Assembly: GCA_009667805.1 (NCBI GenBank)
Contig: CM019066.1
Coordinates: 333,132,077-333,196,076 of the forward strand
Length of the DNA stretch: 64,000 nucleotides
From: Leptobrachium leishanense
Taxonomy: Eukaryota; Chordata; Amphibia; Anura; Megophryidae
Direction of reading: 5' to 3'
Shown one piece after another: positions 56,300 to 64,000 of this stretch (position 1 is its first letter; each line of letters starts with the position of its first letter). A model generated the notes under the pieces. The model was not told where the DNA came from. It saw nothing but the letters and a program-made list of their open reading frames with translations, and did not search any database. The position numbers and the translations under genes are program-made.

Positions 56300-56945
56300 C
56301 ACTGTGGGCAGGATGCCTGAGGTGCAACACTTTTTAAAACCAGCTGGGGAATGTCTCTAATGTACAACTCCCCAATCGATCCTGCTGAGACCTGAAATGC
56401 AGTAACTCCTTTTGGCCAGCAGAGGGAGACATCTGCCTGTCAAATAGGTTATTACAGTGAGAAATACATTTGGAAGATTCACAAATATTTCTTACTGTAT
56501 AATTAGTTTCAACTCCCTGGCAGTTTTCCCGAGTGTGGCTCAGGGGTTAATTTCAATGCTGAAAGCGGTAACCCCGAGCCACACTAGGGCTGGATACATT
56601 ACCTTTACCTGTGCTCCCTCGCTGACCTCCGCGATCACATTCTCCTCAGTGCGATCGCGGCATTCTACTTCCTGGTTCCCTTCTCGCAAGAAGGGAACCA
56701 GGAAGCATGTTGTCGCGATCGTCCGGAGTGTGACTGCGGGGGACAGTGAGGGAGCGCAGGGACAGGTAATGGATCCAGCCCGAGTGTGGCTCGGGGTTAC
56801 CGCTTTCAGCATTGAAATTAACTCAATATACCGTTAGGGGGCCAAATAAATTGTAACAATTCTGACATATAAAATATGTCAGAATCGCAATGCCAGGGCG
56901 GTTAATATTAATTTCCAAGCATCCACTGGCTCCTGACAGTGTTTT
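56300..56945. repeat. Dispersed repeat, copy B, carrying a foldback insertion
   Basis: Homologous to 27930-28200 on both sides of 56513-56905. The interruption is the TTAA-type foldback described separately. Confidence 0.6.
56513..56905. mobile_element. TTAA-type foldback element with about 130-bp arms
   Basis: GTGTGGCTCGGGGTTACCGC and its complement stand at about 56780-56800 and 56563-56585; pairing continues through GCTCCCTCGCTGACC and the GGTTCCCTTCT/AGAAGGGAACC centre. Right edge GCCAGGGCGGTTAA with TTAA; the left edge CAACTCCCTGGCAG suggests TTAA decayed to TCAA. The uninterrupted site is seen in the paralogous repeat near 28122-28150. Confidence 0.65.
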
Positions 56946-57766
56946 TTTGGAAAATCACTTGGCAGTGAAGGGGACCATTAAAGTTTCACACCCAACTGCC
57001 ACATCAAGAGAATCGTCTCAAAGTGGATCCAAAGCTGATGACGATGTACCTCCTCATGTCTTTTATCAGCTCAAAGACAATATGGTGGCTTTATTTATAA
57101 CCCATTTAAGGATTCACAGCGCAGGGGAGAATTTTTACAGTTAATGCTACCACCCTGTATTTTGTAGTCCGAAGGAAAAAAAACACAACCAGACAAAAAT
57201 AGCAAAAAAGCCAAAACAACCATAGTTTCTAAAGAATATCTGCAAAACAAAACAGAACAAATAATATGCTGTGCTAAACTATATTCTTTCTTTTAAATTT
57301 GTTCATGTTGTGGTTGTATTGTATTTTTTTTATTTATTTTTGCTTTTTACTTTTACTCTTTTTACTTTAAAAAAAAAATTTAACATTCAAATTTAGCTTT
57401 CTTCCATAAAATAAAGCAAACATTTAGTACTGTAATTTAGACAGAACTTACAAGGACGGGGCCTGACCGCTCAGTATGCTGGCAGTTGGTATTACTCTGC
57501 CGGTGTCCCCATGGCTGTCAAGAGCACCTTGACTTGTCTTGATCTGTGTTTTATTTTAGGAAGTAAACAGATCGGGAGTGAAAGGGAGAAGAGACGAGAT
57601 AATGTTTTTATCTTCAAAATATTAATATTTTTTGTGCTGCCCTATTCTGCTTTTAGATTGCAATATTTCTATTGGCTTTCTTTATTTTAATGCACTTTAA
57701 TTTAATATGTTACCACAGAATAAAGGGAAGCTTTATAATGGTAGAGGCAAGTTAAACAATAAACAC
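56946..57766. other. Unclassified AT-rich sequence
   Basis: No gene or complete element recognised. Confidence 0.4.
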
Positions 57767-58308
57767 CAGGGATGCACCGATACCACTTTTTTAAGACAGA
57801 GTACGAGTACCGATACTTTTTTCAGGTACTTACCAATACCTAGTACCTGATACTTTTATTTGATGTCATGTGACCGTTTAATTTTCCAATAAGAGCAGAC
57901 CTCATATGTATATACTCACAGACCCGTGTGTGTGTACACACAAATACACACACTACAGACCTCACATACAGAGACCTCAGATACAGACACTGGGGTGGCT
58001 GGCAGAATGCTCTAGCGTGAAGTCTGGGATCTCGCGAGATCGCAGCTGGTGGTTCCCAGTGAGAACCCGGGCTACAACCTTTGCCCACGGCCCCTCGAAA
58101 GAACAAGGCCATCCGGACGGACCTGGCAGCGTGCCATTAGAGCAATCTGCCCCTCGGACACCAGCTAGCAAGCCGGCCGAGCACTGGCTTCCGTTATCGG
58201 TTGAGGTATCGGGGGCCAAGTACTCGTGCCGATCCCGGTATCGGCACCGGTACCGATTCTAGTATCAGTATCTTCACCAATACTAGTATCGGTATCAGTG
58301 CATCCCTA
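57767..58308. mobile_element. hAT MITE with GGGATGCACCGATACC ends
   Basis: CAGGGATGCACCGATACCA and TATCGGTATCAGTGCATCCCTA are inverted, and further TACCGATAC words lie inside each end. Flanks ATAAACAC (57759-57766) and ATTAACAA (58309-58316) match at 6 of 8. The interior includes a CA-rich stretch and a GC-rich stretch without coding features. The terminus resembles TAGGGATGAGC at 38055, but the bodies differ. Confidence 0.65.
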
Positions 58309-58336
58309 ATTAACAACTGTGCTTGGTTATTACTAT

Positions 58337-58730
58337 CAGGGTTATTCAAAGAGAGCATAACTGGCCACATAATTGTACCGAACAGTGAATTTCCCCGAAC
58401 GGTGCAATTTCGTGGCCATTCCAAAACCTGGCAGTTCGCCAAATATTGTGATCTTTAGCGGCAGTGAAATCTCCATAGAGCAGTAATGGTTAATCTATTC
58501 AAAGAATGCCGAACAGCACCGACATGCCCTGATTTTCGGTGGTTTCTTTCGACAGGTTTCATAAGGCAAATCCCATAGGTTTCAATGTAAACAAAAATCC
58601 CTGTTTTTATTAAGTATTTATTCAACTCTTTATTCTTTTCATTTGCAGCAAAAAGTCTCTTCGTTTACTTAGTTTTTTAGGATTTTTTAGGAATTTTTCT
58701 GGCTTTTTTTGCTGAAATTTATTATTCCAA
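58337..58730 (+). mobile_element. CAGGGTTATTCAAAGAGAGC MITE, truncated
   Basis: Left terminus CAGGGTTATTCAAAGAGAGC plus family landmarks (GTGCAATTTCGTGGCCATTC, AATCCCATAGGTTTCAATGT, TTTGCAGCAAAAAGTCTCTT). The second half is missing beyond about 58730. Confidence 0.6.
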
Positions 58731-59984
58731 CTTTTTTAATGGATCAATCAACATTCCATATATCAAAAGTTGCATATGGTACATTATGCCAAACGCTGCA
58801 TTAACTACGACCATTCTACAGCCAAGACCTCATCATCGATAACAAATTAGGATCAGAAAAAAATAGTAAATGATAACCTCGTTACCTAAATGTTGAATGG
58901 AAAAGAGAATATTCATAACCTCTGGAAAGTTAAATATACAGTGGTGACATTGGTAGAAGATAGAACTAGGGCTGAGTAGGATTATAGATGCACATATCTT
59001 CGAGCTTCGAAAAGCTAGGCTTAGTTTTGTGCTTACATAACCACGTACAATCATTGAAATTAAAATTGACTCTGCAAAATGCACGTAGATTACGTTTTCC
59101 CTGAAATTCGGTAATCCTTTGCTATTTTATGATTACAGTACCACAACAGTATTTAGGAAAGCCCACCAAAAATAATGTGCATCGTGTTTACTGCCCAAAC
59201 ACATGGGAAATGAGATAGAAAGGTATCTATGGTTATACATCAGGTCTATAACTGGGACCAAACCCAATCCACCCCCCCTCCTTTTTTAAGTTTTGTCATG
59301 CTAAAATTACAAAAAAAAGGCACTTTATTTCCTACTTTGTCTTGATCAAAAGTTTCAGAGTAAATGGCCTTCATTTTTAAGTTTTAATTAAAACCATAAA
59401 ACTTTACGGCTACCATGCTATTTACATAATATCGTGTTAATGGCTGAAACGTCCGTATGAAATATATATTGTCAGGATTGCATCTTTCTCCCAGTGTACG
59501 AACAGAATATCAAAAGAGGTCGTGTGTTTGGTCAGAGAGCTAAGTGCAGTGATGTAATATCTTGGCATCTACCGGATTGCTCCAGCTGCCTGAAACTTGC
59601 CTGTGAACAGGGTAATGATGATATTCTTATGCATTTCATGAAACGCAGTGTCCTCAAGTTATCGGTGTCTCTTGATTCCCCACAGAATAAAAAATTTAAT
59701 TTTCCTGATGCCAGAAATATGTGATTTGAAATATTAAAAACAGCCCATTTACTAACTATTATTCAACTGTAAAACCGCATTTAAAATCCAATTTCTGTAA
59801 TGGGTGGATTTTGGTAGAGGGAGTGCCATGTTCCTGTCTAGCAATTGGATCAGTCGCTAGGTTTTATAAGTTATCTTTTCAGGATCAGAACATTTTCAGA
59901 ACTAACTATTCTGCGTTGTATTTCAAGGATCGTAGGGGTAGTGATTTGTAGGTAGGCATCAACGCTTGCACCATTCTACATTGA
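58731..59984. other. Unclassified AT-rich sequence
   Basis: No gene or element recognised. Confidence 0.4.
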
Positions 59985-61130
59985 TTGACCCCTTAGGGAC
60001 CGGGCAGTTTTACACAAATCCGTCCTTTAGTACCCGCTGCTGTTTTTACTTTTCTGCGCTGTTAGTGTTTAGGTCAAATTTTCCTCTTACTCGTTTATTC
60101 AACCCACACATATTATATACCGTTTTTCCCGCCATTAAATGGACTTTCTAAAAATACCATTATTTCCATCATATCGTATAATTTACTATAAAAACAAATA
60201 TGAAATATGATGAAAAAATGGTAAAAACACACTTTTTCGTAATTTAATCCCCAAAACCTACAACCACCAAAAAAGACCCCAGCTGAATAGTTTCAAAATT
60301 TTGTCCCGAGAATAGAAATACCCAATTTTTACATGTTTTTGCTTTTTAACCCCTTCACTGCTGAGCCAGTTCACCTATGTGCTCTGAGCTCATTCTGACC
60401 GTTTTATGCTAATTATTTTTAGATTACAGCCTAGGTACTATTTAACTAAACCCGCCAGACAAAAAAATTTTGAGGAAAAAAACAAATTTTTTTATTATTT
60501 TTTATTTATTTATTTTTTTAAATTTTATTTTTACGCCAAACCTGGTCATGTTTGATATCATTGGAAAGGCCATATATCATCTCCACATGGCAGCTAGGGG
60601 GTTAACTGGCCCACTGACATACTCACACATATGGTGAGGATGTCAGTGGGTGGGGGGTGACCTGGAGGCTTGGCTGACATCCAAGATGTCAGCCCCCTCC
60701 AGGTTTGAATCGTGATTGGGCAGCGATTTGGCGCCAAATTGTGATCCAGCAGCAAGACAATTAATGCTGTACACCGCTGTAAAGGGGAGACTCTCCCCTT
60801 TCCAGCGGTGCAACTTGCGTCACTCTAACTTAAATGGTTGGGGAGATAGAGGACTCTGAATAAGCCACCCTCCCCTCCCTGAATTCTGCCCACCGGCACC
60901 TGCCAATGAAGTCAGCACGCAGCGTGATGACGTCATCAGATCTGCCGGCCCCCAGGAAATGGCGCGGCACGCTTCCAGCTTGCCATAGATGCCGTGGGAG
61001 CCAGCGAGGGAGATAAGTATTCCGGGGGGGGGAGGTTAGGAGCCCGCTGACATACTATGTACGTTCGCAGGTCTAAGGGAGACCCGTGGGCAGGACGTAC
61101 ATGGTATGTCAGCGCTCAGGAAGGGGTTAA
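59985..61130. mobile_element. TTAA-flanked element, short form
   Basis: TTGA (mutated TTAA) at 59985-59988 and TTAA at 61127-61130; ends CCCCTTAGGGACCGGGCAG and GCTCAGGAAGGGG. It matches the outer parts of 44981-47088 but lacks that element's extra middle. Internal GC-rich hairpins include CATCCAAGATGTCAGCC and TGATGACGTCATCA. No transposase frame was seen. Confidence 0.65.
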
Positions 61131-61603
61131 GTAACAGTGCTATTACCCCCTTCACTACCATGCACGTTTTGTTGAGAACATTTTATCATAACTTTTATTT
61201 GAAATGTGGGATGTGAAGTTAATGTTTATATATAATGTAAAATAGAATTTTTGAACAGAAATTGTTGTTCTGAGTTCTAAAAAAGATTAAAATAATTTGT
61301 TTGCATGTATTCGTTTATCGTAAGTATAATGTAAGTATTGCTGGGATGAAATATTCTGAACTTTAGATGCTGTCCCTTATCTTGCACATTTTCACATTGG
61401 GTCTGCATTATCAGCATACCGACAGATATGGCCTTTAAGTCAAATACAGTAAGTGCAATAAAGAAGATGTCAGATCTCCTGCTTATGTGGATTTGTCATG
61501 ATCATAATGATATTATTAGCAATGCAGCTTCCACAAATTCCAATAGAATATAAATATAATATCTGTATGTGTCATAATGCCTGTATGTGGAAATTACAGT
61601 AAC

Positions 61604-62685
61604 TAGAGTTGTGCGTTTCGGGTTTCGGAATTTCGGAATTTTCACGAAATTTCCCGATTCGTGCACTCGGATTCGGCCGAATTTCCGAAAATTTTCAGAT
61701 CCGAAAACAGCAGATCCGAACAAATTTTCGAGCCGAAACGAAAACTTTTCGGAATTTTCGAATGGACTAGAAATGTGTAAAATCGAAATTCATTTTCGTT
61801 CCATTCGTGATTTCGGCTCCATTCCTGATTTCGGTTACATTTCAGTAATTTTGGACATCGTATTTATATCGCTGATTCTGTAATTAAATTTTGTATCCTT
61901 CCCATCTCAATGTATCCTTCCTGGAAAACCAGAGAAATCTCAATGTATCCTTCTTGTAAAACCAGAGAAATCTCAATGTATCCTTCTTGTAAAACATGAG
62001 AAATCTCAATGTATCCTTCTTGTAAAACCAGAGAAATCTCAATGTATCCTTCTTGTAAAACATGAGAAATCTCAATGTATCCTTCTTGTAAAACATGAGA
62101 AATCTCAATGTATCCTTCTTGTATAACATGAGAAATCTCAATGTATCCTTCTTGTAAAACATGAGAAATCTCAATGTATCCTTCTTGTATAACATGAGAA
62201 ATCTCAATGTATCCTTCTTGTAAAACATGAGAAATCTCAATGTATCCTTCTTGTATAACATGAGAAATCTCAATGTATCCTTCTTGTAAAACATGAGAAA
62301 TCTCAATGTATCCTTCTTGTAAAACATGGGAAATCTCAATGTATCCTTCTTGTAAAACATGAGAAATCTCAATGTATCCTTCTTGTAAAACATGGGAAAT
62401 CTCAATGTATCCTTCTTGTAAAACATGAGAAAACTCAAATGTATCCTTCTTGTAAAACATGAGAAATCTCAATGGCAGAATTATCGTATCAGCAGAATTA
62501 TCGTATCGTATAATTATCGTATCCGAAAAACCATTAGTTTACGTCAAAACGAATAGACACTTTGAAACGAGGAGAACAGACGTTCCGAAAAAAAGTCGCT
62601 ACGAAAAACTAAACGAACCGAACCGAAACGAAAATTTACAAAATCCGAACGAACCGAACCGAAAAAAAATTGGTGCACAAGCCTA
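61604..62685 (-). mobile_element. hAT-type element with 33-bp minisatellite, copy 2
   Basis: Termini TAGAGTTGTGC and GCACAAGCCTA, with ACAGTAAC exactly duplicated at 61596-61603 and 62686-62693. Outer arms (TTTCGGAATTTCGGAATTTT, CGAACCGAACCGAAA) correspond to those of 4530-5735 in reverse. The central array is 61904-62473. It has no transposase gene. The uninterrupted target sequence survives in a paralogous repeat at 9377-9384. Confidence 0.88.
61904..62473 (-). repeat. 33-bp minisatellite, about 17 units
   Basis: On the minus strand the unit is TTGAGATTTCTCATGTTTTA plus CAAGAAGGATACA. CTCATG units dominate here, whereas CTCTGG units dominate in copy 1. The units next to the TTTTCCAGGAAGGATACA edge are of the CTCTGG type in both copies, so the rest of each array was homogenised separately after the elements parted. 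Confidence 0.9.
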
Positions 62686-62800
62686 ACAGTAACACCTAGT
62701 ATCTGTACTGTACAGGGATTTTCAGCATTTAAAACCCCCTGAATCAAATCCCTGTACAGCAGTGAGTGACCCTAGAGCTCTCCCTGTATTCTGCCCTCTC

Positions 62801-63876
62801 CCTGGCTGCTGTGATGCAGCAGCAAAGTCTCTGATCCTTTTGTTAGAATGGGTGTGATAGCTGCTCCTCATAGCTAGTTTATAGAAAGATGGGATGAAAA
62901 GGAGAAAGATAAAACAGTGGATTTTGTTTCTCCACAAGGGATGCACTAATCTTGCTTTCAAAAGTTATGCAAATAGGTTTTGATATGCTACTGATTGCAT
63001 TTGAGTGTATTGCAACTCAGATTTTAATTTGGGAGTGAAAGGGTTAACTTCCAGTTGACAACACCATCTTAACAAATGATGCACGATGCAGAAATTGAAA
63101 ATATTGCATAAAACCCAAGGGTGGGTATATATTTTTTTCTTTTTATTACAATATGGAATTATTAAGAATGGATAACAGAATTAAAAATTTTAAGTAAATC
63201 AACTTGGAGGAAAAGATAATTGGGTTGATCGTTTTATTTTATTTATTTTTTGTTTTGCCATTCTGGCAGCAATTCACGTTTCCTTTTAAATGGTCTATGC
63301 TGTCAATAGCTTTGTACATGAAAGACGTTTTGCAATTTTTTTTTTGCCAACAAAAATAACATACATTGTGTGTGTGCATGTCGACAATGCCAATAAGCGA
63401 ACAAAACATAAATTCTGATCAAGCGCCGCCACGCATACACACTGCGCTATGCAGGAGAACTGTTCAAAATGTTAAAGGTCCTGATTTTAGTCATATTATT
63501 TTTATTTATATTTTAAAAAAAACACACCGGAATATTGTCTGAAGTGGCGTCATCTATGGCTGTTGTTAAAATGCACTTTCTCCTTCTGAAGCAGGATCTA
63601 TATTCTGATGTTGGTGTTAAAGTGTTACATCAAAGGTAACGCTCAGATCTAAGTGTGAGAAGAGAGGGTAGAGGGGAAAGGGAGAAGCCCCAGATGAGTA
63701 AAAGTTGTTAAGAGCGTTATACAAAAGAAGTAAATGGCCTTTCTCCCCTGACAAATAGTTCAAAAAGTAACCTGCAGTTTGGAAGTGTTGTGTCACACGG
63801 AATACAAATGCAGGCGCTGTCAATCCTTATTTTCTCTGAAAAGGTTTCCATAGTGAGCTCAAGATTAACTCTTTAA
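62801..63876. other. Unclassified AT-rich sequence
   Basis: No gene, array or element recognised before the Harbinger terminus at 63877. Confidence 0.4.
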
Positions 63877-64000
63877 GGCTAGGGTCAGACTGAGGCAGTG
63901 CGAACGCGCGTTCTGGCGCACTTAATCACGGCCGCACTAGCAGCAGATGCCGGGCAATGACGGCCAATATACGATGTACGGTCGCACAAAAGTCCGGCTG
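63877..64000 (+). mobile_element. Start of another Harbinger copy (cut by the window edge)
   Basis: GGCTAGGGTCAGACTGAGGC follows TTTAA and continues with GCGCGTTCTGGCGCACTTAA and GCCGCACTAGCAGCAGATG, matching 18306-18440 closely. Only the left end is visible, so a full element cannot be told from a deletion derivative. Confidence 0.8.

Larger units (their letters stand above)
61302..62800. repeat. Unidentified dispersed repeat, copy B, split by a hAT element
   Basis: Parts 61302-61603 and 62694-62800 align with 9078-9480. The split occurs at ACAGTAAC, single in copy A and duplicated here around 61604-62685. Confidence 0.75.

Noticed and set aside
61864..62472. 202- and 184-codon repeat frames
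   Set aside because: Same artefact of the 33-bp array on the other element copy.
1..64000. Bacterial operons, prophage or plasmid functions
   Set aside because: Introns, CR1, L2 and SINE sequences, and solo LTRs show a vertebrate nuclear genome; no ribosome-binding-site-led gene series exists.

Overview
The window looks like nuclear DNA of a vertebrate, most likely a frog. No ordinary host gene, tRNA gene or rRNA gene could be supported. It is an intergenic or intronic stretch built from layered transposable elements, mostly DNA transposons (PIF/Harbinger, hAT, Tc1/mariner, TTAA-type foldbacks). Smaller amounts of CR1 and L2 non-LTR retrotransposons, a Penelope-like element, a tRNA-derived SINE and solo LTRs are also present. 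The anuran assignment is an inference from this repeat mix. Nothing bacterial, plasmid or viral was seen.

Layout. 1-7.2 kb: two CpG-rich Harbinger-type elements with termini GGGCCCTATTACA, a hAT-type element with a minisatellite (2836-4373, perfect 8-bp target duplication), and a second hAT-type element (4530-5735, perfect 8-bp duplication) filled with a 33-bp minisatellite. 7-18 kb: sparse sequence with MITEs, a SINE inside a TA-flanked element, and an internally deleted Tc1 element. 18-23.9 kb: the richest part. It holds a 3.1-kb Harbinger transposon with both of its genes, inserted in a Penelope-like remnant, then a dispersed repeat with a recognisable hammerhead ribozyme, a large foldback and three kinds of tandem repeat. 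24-38 kb: an L2 3' end, more MITEs, an internally deleted copy of the Harbinger element, a solo LTR with an internal 24-bp array, and a second repeat with a hammerhead-like remnant. 38-43.3 kb: a broken hAT transposase gene running into a CR1 element. 43-64 kb: TTAA-type elements, a solo LTR nested in a GGGCCC element, another Tc1 relic, hAT MITEs, the second 33-bp-minisatellite hAT element (61604-62685), and at the right edge the start of another Harbinger copy.

How parts relate. The Harbinger element carries a MADF/Myb-like gene (+) and a DDE transposase gene (-); each gene's second exon lies inside the other's intron. Copies at 32937-33312 and 63877-64000 share its termini and could have been mobilised by such proteins. 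The two 33-bp-minisatellite hAT elements share termini and array orientation, and their repeat unit matches part of the SINE at 8441 and 26325. An unfilled paralogue of one insertion site lies at 9377-9384. Splice sites, target duplications and motifs were read directly from the sequence; family names rest on motif recognition without a database search.
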